Assembly (NCBI RefSeq): GCF_001613325.1 | Contig: NZ_BDCD01000007.1 | Location: 300,187-364,186 of the forward strand | DNA length: 64,000 nucleotides | From: Nocardia yamanashiensis NBRC 100130 | GTDB lineage: Bacteria; Actinomycetota; Actinomycetes; Mycobacteriales; Mycobacteriaceae | Direction: 5' to 3' | Shown here: piece by piece, positions 1-7,461 of the stretch | How positions within the stretch are numbered: position 1 is the first letter of the stretch | Layout: each line of letters opens with the position of its first letter | Notes under the pieces: model-generated | What the model was told of the DNA's origin: nothing | The model's database searches: none | The model's input: only the letters and a program-made list of their open reading frames with translations | Made by a program: the position numbers and the translations under genes

Positions 1-58
1 CGACCACCCGCCGACCCCGCGGGCCGGCATCGATGGCGCGCCGCCTGATCCACCGCAC

Positions 59-1126
59 TTGGTCCGCACCGCCGCCGAGCTCGAATGCCTCGGTGGCGGT
101 TCGCTGTTCACGAGCATCGGAATATGTCATGCTTGCGCCGTGATTTTCGGTGGGGGCACACGGCGCGATGCTGTGCGGGTTGGATCGGATTATCTTGGCG
201 CAGAGGGGGATCCACGGTTTCCTTCACCGCGCCGGTTACGCAGCGTGGTGGCGACCATCGCGGATATCGTGCTGATTTTCGCCATCGACGTCGCTGTCAT
301 GTGGTGTCTGATGTTCACGCCCGGTCTCAACCGCGGCTTGCCGGTGCTGGGCGGATACCTTCTGCTGCTACTACTGTCGTTCGCCCAGTACTTCGTGCTA
401 CCCAGCCTTATCGGAGCCAGTCTCGGCCAACTGGTCTGCGGGCTCACTCTCATCCGCTGCGCCGACGGTTCCCGCCCGAACATTCGCGATATCGCTCGCG
501 CCGTGCTGCGGCAGCGGGGCGTCCGCTTCCGCGGCATTCACACGCTCGCACCGCATCTCGTCGTGGTGCGCCGTCGAGACCTCATCGCCTTCCGCGCCGC
601 CGGTGCATCGCATCCCGCCGTCGCACTGCGACCGGAACCGCCGGAATACCATGGCGCCGAGGGCGATCCGCGTTATCCCTCCCCGCGCGATCTCCGCAAG
701 GCCACGTCCACCGTCATCGACATCCTGCTGATCGTGGTCGTCTCCCCCGCCCTCGGCGCGGCAGTCGCCCTGCTCACGCACACCAGCCTCGAACTGGCGA
801 TGACCGTCTGCTTCTGGGCCCTGGCCCCACTCCAACTGGTGGCGCTCCCGGCCTGGACCGGCGCCACGCTCGGCCAATCGCTCTGCGGACTGACCCAGAT
901 CCGCGGCAGCGACGGCCGGCCCCCGGCATTCCGCGACGCCCTCGGCATCGGCAAGACCCTCCCGGCCGATATCCGCGCCCGCCGCGACCTCTATGTCACC
1001 TTCGCCGGCCTGGTCGTGGTGCGCCGTCGCGATGTGCCGGACCCGGGACCCGGCGGTCATCCCCTCTCGGAGCGGGACGACCGCCTCGGCCCGGTGCACG
1101 GCCTCAGTTCCGGAAAGCGTCTTTGA
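59..1126 (+). CDS. Tandem RDD-family membrane protein
   Basis: Unknown role; RDD proteins are small multi-pass membrane proteins. The sequence is a clear internal duplication: residues about 47-174 and 199-325 both start with GAEGDPR[FY]PSPR, contain two hydrophobic spans, then GA[ST]LGQ..CGLT.IR..DG..P, and end in LVVVRRRD. Family members normally carry one RDD unit. The start is uncertain: TTG at 59 has no ribosome site, the frame is open to the left edge of the window, and GTG 173, just before the first repeat, is an alternative. The last 23 bases overlap the convergent CsbD gene. The RDD call rests on the repeated pattern and membrane spans. Confidence 0.7.
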   Translation: MVRTAAELECLGGGSLFTSIGICHACAVIFGGGTRRDAVRVGSDYLGAEGDPRFPSPRRLRSVVATIADIVLIFAIDVAVMWCLMFTPGLNRGLPVLGGYLLLLLLSFAQYFVLPSLIGASLGQLVCGLTLIRCADGSRPNIRDIARAVLRQRGVRFRGIHTLAPHLVVVRRRDLIAFRAAGASHPAVALRPEPPEYHGAEGDPRYPSPRDLRKATSTVIDILLIVVVSPALGAAVALLTHTSLELAMTVCFWALAPLQLVALPAWTGATLGQSLCGLTQIRGSDGRPPAFRDALGIGKTLPADIRARRDLYVTFAGLVVVRRRDVPDPGPGGHPLSERDDRLGPVHGLSSGKRL

Positions 1127-1277
1127 CCTTTTCTCCGGCGTCCTTCAGGTTCGACTTGATCTGGTCGGCTTTGCCCTCGGCCTCGCGGTCCTCGTCGCCG
1201 GTCGCCTGACCGAACTTCTCCTTGGCCTTGCCGGCCAGTTCCTCGGCCTTGTTGTTCGCCTTGTCGGTCGCGCTCAT
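1104..1277 (-). CDS. CsbD-family stress protein
   Basis: A 57-residue, highly charged, cytoplasmic CsbD-like protein. It starts MSATDKANNKAEELAGKAKE and then has the typical KEKFGQATGDEDREAEGKADQ pattern of the family, which is induced by general stress sigma factors in Gram-positive bacteria. The exact biochemical role is unknown. The ATG at 1277 has a strong GGAGG ten bases upstream, which decides this start over a longer open frame. A SigF/SigB-like promoter (GTTT-N15-GGGTAG) lies 53 bases upstream. It converges on the tandem RDD gene. Confidence 0.88.
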   Translation of the reverse strand: MSATDKANNKAEELAGKAKEKFGQATGDEDREAEGKADQIKSNLKDAGEKVKDAFRN

Positions 1278-1329
1278 ATCGATTCCTCCTGTGTAGTCGG
1301 TATCGGGGGTCGGTCGACCCAGAGTTCGT

Positions 1330-1354
1330 CTACCCGGATGGACGGGGGCAAAAC
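1330..1354 (-). promoter_or_regulatory. SigF/SigB-like promoter of the CsbD gene
   Basis: Read on the minus strand, GTTT (complement of 1351-1354) is followed after exactly 15 bases by GGGTAG (complement of 1330-1335). This matches the mycobacterial SigF consensus GTTT-N15-17-GGGTA. The position, 53 bases before the CsbD start, fits. Inference from motif and from the stress-protein target. Confidence 0.55.
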
Positions 1355-1405
1355 AGCGCGGCGGCCGGAATGATCTTCGGTGCATGAAGGCGGTAGCGGG
1401 CGGGT

Positions 1406-1924
1406 ATGGCCGAGGCAGGTAATCGATCATCAGGTCGAAGGTCGAAGGACATGGGCAGCGACAACCGCCGGCACGAAACGGAAACCGAACGGCTCGACCG
1501 CAACTGGTCCAGCCTGGCGCAGGAGCTGCGCGTGGTGCAGACCGGCGTGCAGTTGCTGACCGGGTTCTTGCTGACCTTGCCGTTCCAGAACCGTTTCGAA
1601 ATGCTGTCGTACTCGATGCGGCAGCTGTATCTGCTGATCGTCGCGACGTCGATCGGCGCCACCGTCTGCCTGGTCGCCCCGGTCGCGGCGCATCGGGTGA
1701 TGTTCCGGCAGCACCGGATCGCGAGCGTGGTCGTCACCGCGCACCGGTACGCGATCGCCGGTCTCGCGCTGCTGGGCATTTCGCTGACCGGCGTCGCGGT
1801 GCTGATCTTCGACACGGTGGACGGGGCGACCGCGGCGATCATCGCGGGATGTTTCTTCGGTTCGTTCTTCGCCGCGGTCTGGGTGCTGCACCCGTGGCAC
1901 CAGCACCGAGGCGATCGACGGTAG
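1406..1924 (+). CDS. DUF6328-family membrane protein
   Basis: A 172-residue protein with a charged N-terminus (to about residue 40) and four predicted membrane segments at roughly 48-65, 75-97, 112-132 and 140-158. The pattern ELRVVQTGVQLLTGFLLTLPF and the YLLIVATSIGATVCLVAPVAAHR stretch are those of DUF6328 proteins, whose role is unknown. ATG 1406 has no strong ribosome site; internal ATG 1451 is possible. A following lipoprotein gene begins 23 bases downstream and may be cotranscribed. Confidence 0.7.
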   Translation: MAEAGNRSSGRRSKDMGSDNRRHETETERLDRNWSSLAQELRVVQTGVQLLTGFLLTLPFQNRFEMLSYSMRQLYLLIVATSIGATVCLVAPVAAHRVMFRQHRIASVVVTAHRYAIAGLALLGISLTGVAVLIFDTVDGATAAIIAGCFFGSFFAAVWVLHPWHQHRGDRR

Positions 1925-1947
1925 TGGTCATGGCGAAAGGATTGAGC

Positions 1948-2277
1948 ATGTCTGGTCACAAATGGACTCGCGGAACCACCTGGGCCGCTTCGGCACTGGT
2001 CGCGGCGGCGCTGGTGCTGACCGGCTGCGACAAGGCCGAGGAGGTCGTCAACAAGGGCGGCGATACGCCCTGCAATGAGTTCATCGCGCAGGATCACGAC
2101 AAACAGCAGGTCACCGTGCGCAAATACCTGCAGAACGATACGCAGCTGGAGACGCCGTCCCCGGAGACGGTCGACGGCGCCATCACGGCGATCGACCTGA
2201 TGTGCCGGGCGCAATCCAATGCGCAGACACCGATCCGCAATGCCGATCTGACGGGGATCCTGGTCCCCAAGAAGTAG
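1948..2277 (+). CDS. Small lipoprotein, possibly HdeA-like
   Basis: A 109-residue exported lipoprotein. The N-terminus has a charged start, a hydrophobic stretch and a lipobox LTGC with the acylated Cys at about residue 27. The mature part has two further Cys (in DTPCNEF and DLMCRA) that could form a disulfide, a pattern seen in HdeA-like periplasmic proteins, but the similarity is weak. Start chosen at ATG 1948 because AAAGGA lies about ten bases upstream; ATG 1930 in the same frame is the alternative. Confidence 0.7.
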   Translation: MSGHKWTRGTTWAASALVAAALVLTGCDKAEEVVNKGGDTPCNEFIAQDHDKQQVTVRKYLQNDTQLETPSPETVDGAITAIDLMCRAQSNAQTPIRNADLTGILVPKK

Positions 2278-2432
2278 CGGCGCCCGCCGCGGGGAGTTGG
2301 TTCCGGGCTGGCGCGATCGGCGGCAGCGTGGCGCAATCGTCGCTGTCGCCGAGTGCCCGGGGTTCACCAGGATGGTCAGCGAAGCCGCGGCGGCGATTTG
2401 CGGACAAGGTATCCGCCGCGCGGGAGGAAGCA

Positions 2433-2711
2433 ATGGTGGAGCGCGGCAACGGAGAAGAGACACACGTCAGCGACGAGCAAGCGGAGGCTCTGACCATACT
2501 GTCGGAGCTCCAGACCCTGCTCGAACGGCTGCCCGAGCAGGACCCGGCCTATCGCGACCTGCTCGACCGCCGGTTGGTCGCGGCGGCGGAGGCGTTGAAC
2601 CTCGGGCTGGAGGCCCGAACCATCCAGGCCATAGGCCAATTCACCGAGATCGGTATGAAGCAGGTGCGCGCGGTCGCCGAGGAGTTCCGGGCCGACGACG
2701 CCGACCTCTGA
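2433..2711 (+). CDS. Small acidic helical protein, function unknown
   Basis: A 92-residue soluble protein, rich in Glu, Leu and Ala, without Cys or membrane segments and predicted to be almost all helix. ATG 2433 is preceded by GGGAGGAAG, a strong ribosome site, which rules out longer upstream extensions. I do not recognise a family. It lies between the lipoprotein gene and a CIRCE-like element but ends before that element, so it is unlikely to be controlled by it. Confidence 0.6.
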   Translation: MVERGNGEETHVSDEQAEALTILSELQTLLERLPEQDPAYRDLLDRRLVAAAEALNLGLEARTIQAIGQFTEIGMKQVRAVAEEFRADDADL

Positions 2712-2744
2712 CACCGCCGCCGAGCGATTGGGCACCCTTTACTC

Positions 2745-2771
2745 CTTGCACTCGCCTGTGCTGAGTGCTAG
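2745..2771. promoter_or_regulatory. CIRCE-like HrcA operator overlapping a promoter
   Basis: CTTGCACTC (2745-2753), nine bases, then GAGTGCTAG (2763-2771). The HrcA operator consensus is TTAGCACTC-N9-GAGTGCTAA, so arm sequence and spacing both fit, with 8 of 9 arm positions paired. TTGCAC at 2746-2751 and TAGAAA at 2769-2774, 17 bases apart, could be the -35 and -10 boxes. The element points to the small gene at 2926; there is no groES, groEL, dnaK or hrcA nearby. Confidence 0.6.
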
Positions 2772-2845
2772 AAAATATCTATGTCGGATGACAGAGGTTA
2801 TCTGGCAAGCCTCGTATAAACCTCATCCGCCAGAGCACGAGTGAA

Positions 2846-2883
2846 GGGTGAGCCCGTTCAGCACGGGGCTTGCGGGCTCACCC
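2846..2883 (+). repeat. Perfect 11-bp inverted repeat in the leader
   Basis: GGGTGAGCCCG (2846-2856) and CGGGCTCACCC (2873-2883) form an 11-bp GC-rich hairpin with a 16-base loop. No T-run follows, so it is not a standard intrinsic terminator. It lies between the CIRCE-like promoter and the small gene at 2926 and could act as an attenuator or RNA-stability element. Confidence 0.5.
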
Positions 2884-2925
2884 GCCCTTTCGATCCCAGC
2901 CCCGATGGTGAGAGAGAAAACCGTG

Positions 2926-3114
2926 ATGACCACCGATCCGCACACCGACGTGGTGCACTGGCCCGAACCCAGCCCGCTACGACCGTGGTGGGAAGCCGTC
3001 ATGGCCCCGGCCAAAACCGCCGCCCCAGCGATCCCGCGCTCACCGGACCCCCGCAATCGCCACGCCCGCAACCCTTTCCGCCACTCGGAACCGCCCACCC
3101 GCATCGCCTGCTGA
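2926..3114 (+). CDS. Small Pro/Arg-rich protein behind a CIRCE-like operator
   Basis: A 62-residue basic protein, Pro-rich, with three Trp in the first half (VHWPEP, RPWWEAV) and a C-terminal PPTRIAC. No membrane segment, signal peptide or known family is visible. ATG 2926 is preceded by GAGAGAG; upstream in-frame GTG 2848 and ATG 2905 are less likely since 2848 lies inside the hairpin. The only reason to single it out is context: it is the first good frame after a heat-shock-type operator and hairpin. Confidence 0.45.
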   Translation: MTTDPHTDVVHWPEPSPLRPWWEAVMAPAKTAAPAIPRSPDPRNRHARNPFRHSEPPTRIAC

Positions 3115-3171
3115 GCCACCGGGCCCACTCGCCGCGTTCGGACGAGCACGCGCAGCCCCAGCGGTGTGCGA

Positions 3172-3726
3172 TCAGCCGGCGGAGCGCTCGTGACGGAGCA
3201 GCACCACCTGGTTGCCGTACACCCGCGACTCGACCAGGCGCAGGGCCGCCCGTGACTTCACATCGGAGAAGACCGGTTTGCCGCCGCCGAGCAGCACCGG
3301 GTGCACGTAGCAGCGGTATTCGTCGATCAGGCCGCGGCGAGTGAGTTCGGAGGCGAGTTCGCTGCCGCCGAACAGCAGCAGGGTGCGGTCGCTCTTCCAT
3401 TCGGCGAGAGCGCCCGGGTCGGCGACGACGGTGGCGTTCCAATCGGCGGCGGCGAGGGTGCGCGAGACCACGACCTTCGGCTTGGCGCGCCAGATGGGCG
3501 CGAAGGCGAGATCGTGCGGATGGGTGGACAGCTCTTCCGCGCGCGGCCAGAAGTAGGACATCATCTCCCACACGACCCGGCCGTAGAGGAAGGCGTCGGC
3601 GGCCTCGGCGAGCGCATTGGTGTCCTCGGACATCTCCGGATCCATGACGGGCCAGTCGAATTCGCCGTTCGGTCCTTCGATGTAGCCGTCCAGCGACTGA
3701 TGCACGATGTGAACGATTTTGCCCAT
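3172..3726 (-). CDS. RibD_C/dihydrofolate-reductase-like protein 1
   Basis: A 184-residue soluble NADPH-type reductase of the RibD C-terminal/DHFR fold. Family marks: HQSLDGYIEGPNGEFDW at the N-terminus, FLYGRVVWEMM, KVVVSRTL near residue 85, the phosphate-binding LLLFGGSELASEL, then IDEYRCYVHPVLLGGGKPVF. The true substrate of these stand-alone proteins is usually unknown. ATG 3726 follows GGAGA. A LysR gene and a second paralogue (4812) lie next to it, and a 20-bp repeat sits in front of both paralogues, so the LysR protein probably controls both. Confidence 0.85.
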   Translation of the reverse strand: MGKIVHIVHQSLDGYIEGPNGEFDWPVMDPEMSEDTNALAEAADAFLYGRVVWEMMSYFWPRAEELSTHPHDLAFAPIWRAKPKVVVSRTLAAADWNATVVADPGALAEWKSDRTLLLFGGSELASELTRRGLIDEYRCYVHPVLLGGGKPVFSDVKSRAALRLVESRVYGNQVVLLRHERSAG

Positions 3727-3807
3727 GGTTGTCTCCTTCGCAGGTCTGAACGTATTGCAGCGTGTCGTGCGGGAATCGCCGGAACAAGACGTGTTTGCTC
3801 GAAGGTG

Positions 3808-3827
3808 CGTGAAGCCTCGCTACACGC
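3808..3827. promoter_or_regulatory. Operator-like repeat, copy 1
   Basis: CGTGAAGCCTCGCTACACGC, 17 of 20 bases identical to copy 2 at 4738-4757. The core is a dyad, GTG-N11-CAC with G/C flanks, the kind of site LysR proteins bind. It lies 81 bases before the start of the reductase at 3726 and overlaps the stop codon of the LysR gene. Confidence 0.5.
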
Positions 3828-4725
3828 CGGGGTCGGCCGGGCGCGCGGCCTCGGCGATCATCGCGAGAAACGGTGCGAGCAAAGGGTTCTTGCGGTTCGC
3901 CGGCCACATCAGGCCGTAGTCGATCGGCGGTGCGTCGCGGAACGGCACGAAGACCAGGCCGGGGCGGGAGTGGAAGCGTTCGGCGCGAGCCGACACGGTG
4001 CTGACGCCTACGCCTTGGCTCACGTGTACCAGTACTTCTGGCCAGAAGTTGGTGGCGGGGCCCTGCGGAATCGGGCGGCCGGAGGGGGTGCGGCGGGGGA
4101 AGTAGTAGTCCATCCAGTAGCGCGGTATCCGGTCGTCGGCGATGGTGATCAGGGTGGCGTCGGCCAGGTCTTCCAGGGAGACCGAATCGAGGGCGGCGAA
4201 GCGGTGTCCCTCGGGAACCATCAGCGAGCGCGGTTCGGAGAACAGGATGGGGCCGGTGGTGATGTCGGGTTCGGCGATCGGGAACTCGGTGAGTTGCAGA
4301 TCGACTGCGCCCGAACGCATTCGGCCCAGCGGGTCGGCCAGCTGGATCTCCTCCACGTGGACGACGCTGCCCGGGTGGCGAATCCGGAACAGATCCGCGG
4401 CCCGCACCATCAGGTTCCCGCACCACGGCGCCGAAAACCCCACCGTGATGGTGGGTTTCACCGCGTTGCCGAGGCTCGCCGCGGTCAGTCCCGCGGTGAT
4501 CTGGTCGTAGGCCGGTTGCAGGTCCTCACGCAACTGTTTGCCGATCGCGGTCAGCGTCACCGACCGGCTGTTGCGTTCGAAAAGCGGTGCGCCGATGCGT
4601 CGTTCGATCTTGCGAATGATCTGGCTGACCCGGCTGGTCGTCAACCGCAGCCGCTGCGCGGTCCGCCCGAAGTGCAATTCCTCCGCGAGCGTGAGGAATG
4701 CCTCCAGCTCGAGTCGTTCCAACAT
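3820..4725 (-). CDS. LysR-family transcriptional regulator
   Basis: A 301-residue LysR protein. The helix-turn-helix occupies residues about 1-60 (LEAFLTLAEELHFGRTAQRL, then SRVSQIIRKIERRIGAPLF) and the substrate-binding domain about 88-290. It lies between two RibD_C/DHFR-like genes: the 3172-3726 gene on the same strand downstream and the 4812 gene divergent upstream. A nearly identical 20-bp dyad is found in front of each reductase gene, one of them overlapping this gene's own stop codon. It probably senses a small effector and activates both enzymes. Confidence 0.93.
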   Translation of the reverse strand: MLERLELEAFLTLAEELHFGRTAQRLRLTTSRVSQIIRKIERRIGAPLFERNSRSVTLTAIGKQLREDLQPAYDQITAGLTAASLGNAVKPTITVGFSAPWCGNLMVRAADLFRIRHPGSVVHVEEIQLADPLGRMRSGAVDLQLTEFPIAEPDITTGPILFSEPRSLMVPEGHRFAALDSVSLEDLADATLITIADDRIPRYWMDYYFPRRTPSGRPIPQGPATNFWPEVLVHVSQGVGVSTVSARAERFHSRPGLVFVPFRDAPPIDYGLMWPANRKNPLLAPFLAMIAEAARPADPGV

Positions 4726-4737
4726 CGATCCTCGTTT

Positions 4738-4757
4738 CGTGAAGTTCCGCTACACGC
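4738..4757. promoter_or_regulatory. Operator-like repeat, copy 2
   Basis: CGTGAAGTTCCGCTACACGC, in the divergent region between the LysR gene and the second reductase, 55 bases before the latter's start and 13 bases before the LysR start. Same orientation and dyad as copy 1. A further 7-bp inverted pair, TTCGTGA (4736-4742) and TCACGAA (4795-4801), spans the intergenic region. Confidence 0.5.
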
Positions 4758-4811
4758 AGTGGACCGGATTCCGGTCTTGGTCCGCCCGCGCCGCTCACGA
4801 AGACTCGCCCC

Positions 4812-5354
4812 ATGAGCAAAGTTGTTGTGGTGATGTACATGTCGATGGACGGCGTGGTCGAGAATCCGGCCTGGACCGGACCGTTCTGGAACGACGAGCA
4901 CGCCAAGTACCAGCACGGTCAGCTCGTGGAGAGCCGGGCGCTGCTGCTGGGCCGCCGCACCTACGAGGAATTCGCCGCCACCTGGCCGCACCGCGACGAA
5001 TCCGACGCCTTCACCGCCCGGATGAACCGCATCCCCAAGTACGTCGTGTCGCGCACCCTCGAAGCCCCCGCCTGGAATTCCATCGTCGTCGACGATGCGT
5101 TCGCCGACCGGATCGCCGAGCTCAAAGCCGAACCCGGCCGCGATCTCCTCGTCTACGGCAGCGTCGACCTGGTCGGATATCTGATCGAGCAGGCCCTGGT
5201 GGACGAGCTGAAACTGTTCATCCACCCGGTCGTCCTGGGTTCGGGACGCCGCCTGTTCGACGACGGCGCCGTGCCGTCCGCCTGGACGCTGGCCGGGACG
5301 CAGTCCTTCAGCTCCGGGGCAGCGGTCCTGGACTTCCGCCCGGCCGCGGTCTGA
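4812..5354 (+). CDS. RibD_C/dihydrofolate-reductase-like protein 2
   Basis: A 180-residue paralogue of the 3172-3726 protein: YMSMDGVVENPAWTGPFW at the N-terminus, LLLGRRTYEEFAATWP, KYVVSRTL, the nucleotide-binding LLVYGSVDLVGYLIE and DELKLFIHPVVLGSGRRLF. It is a probable NAD(P)H-dependent reductase with unknown substrate. It is divergent from the LysR gene with an 86-base shared promoter region carrying operator copy 2. The two paralogues differ enough to have different substrates. Confidence 0.87.
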   Translation: MSKVVVVMYMSMDGVVENPAWTGPFWNDEHAKYQHGQLVESRALLLGRRTYEEFAATWPHRDESDAFTARMNRIPKYVVSRTLEAPAWNSIVVDDAFADRIAELKAEPGRDLLVYGSVDLVGYLIEQALVDELKLFIHPVVLGSGRRLFDDGAVPSAWTLAGTQSFSSGAAVLDFRPAAV

Positions 5355-5545
5355 TCGGTGGTATCCCTTCGGCGGCAAGACAAGCCGGTGCGCTGCGATT
5401 CATGCCGATCACCCTCGCCGCCGGCGCTGATACGGACCTGACGCCGGCCTGACATCGCGCTGACGCCCGCACCGGCGACGGCGGATCGCGGATGTCGGGT
5501 CACGCATCCCGCACCCCTCGCGCCCGAGGACTAGCGTTATCGGTT

Positions 5546-5827
5546 ATGACGACCTGGGACATTGTGGTGACGGTCGGCGAGGAAGACCGACTCGTCTTGA
5601 TGGAAGCGGCCGACGCGGCGGGCATGGGCCTGGAAGCGTATCTGTCCTGGTGCGTCCGGATCCTCGCCATGCAGGCCCGTCCCGGCTCCGGCAAGCAGCA
5701 CAATCTCCCCGGCCAGGCCCGGCCGGGACGTCCCGCGCCCGAGGACGACGAATCCGAGGCCGCCGCCTGGGCGGAAACCTTCAGCCAGCGGCTGTCGCAC
5801 CGGGCCGACCGCAAGCCCGAGATCTGA
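5546..5827 (+). CDS. Small hypothetical protein
   Basis: A 93-residue soluble protein: an N-terminal part with TTWDIVVTVGEEDRLVLMEAA and a helix with LEAYLSWCVRILAMQA, then a low-complexity Pro/Arg/Glu tail from about residue 48. I do not recognise a family; the N-terminal half could be a small ribbon-helix-helix-like fold, but that is a guess. TAGCGT at 5532-5537 lies eight bases before the ATG, consistent with a leaderless start. The preceding 190 bases show no gene. Confidence 0.5.
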   Translation: MTTWDIVVTVGEEDRLVLMEAADAAGMGLEAYLSWCVRILAMQARPGSGKQHNLPGQARPGRPAPEDDESEAAAWAETFSQRLSHRADRKPEI

Positions 5828-5992
5828 TCCGGATCGCCGGGCAGCCGCCGTCGTTCCACGCCTGATTCCCCGGCGCGTCGTCGACGACTTGCCTTGCCGG
5901 GAACAAGATTTCGCGCGCGGTTCTTGACCGGGCGGGTGCGTCGCCGGACGATCGAAGCTCATCACAATCGGCACGGACGAAGCGAGAAGCCG

Positions 5993-7336
5993 ATGAGCAC
6001 CACCAGCTTGAACAGTGGAAATCTGCTGCCGCCGGGCGGCGCGAACAAGGGGTCCGCGCTGGGGGCGGGGAACTATCTCAGGGTGGGTGACTACTTCTTC
6101 AAACAGGGGCCGCGGTCGGGGTTCTACGCCGTATTGCAGGGCAATGGGGATCTGCGGTTCTACTTCGCGAAACCGGGGGCCACCGGGGGCGCTTACGCCG
6201 ATATCGATCCGAGCCAGCCGTATTACTCGGTGGTGGGCGATGCCGGGTCGGCGCATATCGACAAGAGCTGGAAGTTCAATCCGGCGCAGACCAACGGGCA
6301 GTACTTCGCGATCATCCAGGCCGACGGCAACTTCGTCATCTATCGCGGGACCGGTCCGGCCGACAATCACGGGCCCTGCTGGGCCACGAATACCTGGCAG
6401 CAGGGGCCCGGGCCGAATTATTGGGCGGTGTTCGCGCCGGACGGGAACCTGCAGATCGGTTCGGCTCCGGCGGGGGTGGTGCCGGACAACGGGTTCAATC
6501 CGACGTATATCACCTGGAATTCGAGCCAGAGCTATGCGGCGAATCGGGTCACCGGCGGGAGCAGTCTGCAGGCGGGGCAGTGGATCGCGCGGAATACCGT
6601 ATTGCCTTCCGCCAATGGCAGATACGGGATCAGCCTGGCCGATACCGGGGCGCTCACGCTGGTGTGCGGGACTCCGCCGGGCAGCGGCATTCAGACCGGG
6701 CGGCAGGCGTATTGGAGCAATCGCATCGCCAAACCGGCGTTCGCATGCTTCGCGATCATGCAGAGCGATGGCAATCTCTGCGTCTACAAGGGGACCGATC
6801 CGGGGCACAATCAGGGCTTGTACTGGGCTATCTCGACCAAGGCCCGGCCGCAGGGCAGCTATGTCGCCACGATCACCGACGAGGGCACCCTCGCCGTGTT
6901 CGCCGGGACCGATCCGAATACGGGCGCGGTCTCGTTGTGGAACAACGCCGCGCCCGCGAACCCGACCGCCAATGTGCTCACCATCGTCGCCGGCAACAAT
7001 CAGACGGTGCACGGCGGCGGCATCGGGATGGACTGGGTTTCGGCCGCGCCGCTGTCGGTCAAATACGGCAAGGGCAATGGTGTTCCCTTCGCCGGCGTGC
7101 CGATCTACTTCTCCCCCTATGCTCCCGGCGGCGAGGCGATGCGGATCTCGTTCGACGGCAATTCCGAGCAGGCGTACGCCTCCTACACCACCGACAACAG
7201 CGGCATCGCCACCACACCGAAGGTCTGGGTGTTCATCCTCAGCACCGCCGGCACCACCTTCGATATACGGGCGGCGATCGGCGGGTACAACGGGAATCCG
7301 TTCACGGACTTCATCATTCACGGTCTCGATCCGTAG
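5993..7336 (+). CDS. B-type mannose-lectin repeat protein with C-terminal Ig-like domain
   Basis: A 447-residue protein built from GNA-type (bulb) lectin repeats. Two copies of the mannose-binding motif QxDxNxVxY are visible, QADGNFVIY at 109-117 (perfect) and QSDGNLCVY at 257-265 (V to C), plus weaker subsites near 49-57, 147-155, 215-224 and 293-303. Residues about 328-447 look like a beta-sandwich (Ig-like) domain ending in FIIHGLDP. No signal peptide is seen at the N-terminus (MSTTSLNSGNLLPPGG), which is odd for a glycan-binding protein. Start chosen at ATG 5993, preceded by GCGAGAAG. Substrate and partner are unknown. Confidence 0.8.
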   Translation: MSTTSLNSGNLLPPGGANKGSALGAGNYLRVGDYFFKQGPRSGFYAVLQGNGDLRFYFAKPGATGGAYADIDPSQPYYSVVGDAGSAHIDKSWKFNPAQTNGQYFAIIQADGNFVIYRGTGPADNHGPCWATNTWQQGPGPNYWAVFAPDGNLQIGSAPAGVVPDNGFNPTYITWNSSQSYAANRVTGGSSLQAGQWIARNTVLPSANGRYGISLADTGALTLVCGTPPGSGIQTGRQAYWSNRIAKPAFACFAIMQSDGNLCVYKGTDPGHNQGLYWAISTKARPQGSYVATITDEGTLAVFAGTDPNTGAVSLWNNAAPANPTANVLTIVAGNNQTVHGGGIGMDWVSAAPLSVKYGKGNGVPFAGVPIYFSPYAPGGEAMRISFDGNSEQAYASYTTDNSGIATTPKVWVFILSTAGTTFDIRAAIGGYNGNPFTDFIIHGLDP

Positions 7337-7424
7337 GTTCCAGTCCGGGATCGCCGTCAACGCCGCCGACAAATCCGAGCGATCGTTTCGAAACCGTCAC
7401 AGGAACTAGATCACCCTGTTACCT

Positions 7425-7448
7425 TCCCTCACGAAAGCTATTGAGGGA
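7425..7448. repeat. Inverted repeat upstream of the esterase
   Basis: TCCCTCA (7425-7431) and TGAGGGA (7442-7448), ten bases apart, immediately before the TTG start at 7462. It could be an operator or an mRNA hairpin; no regulator gene is adjacent. Confidence 0.3.
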
Positions 7449-7461
7449 CAGGTGATTCAGT

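Noticed and set aside
2781..2819. A 12-codon frame behind the CIRCE-like element
   Set aside because: Too short and without a ribosome site to call a gene; mentioned only as a possible leader.
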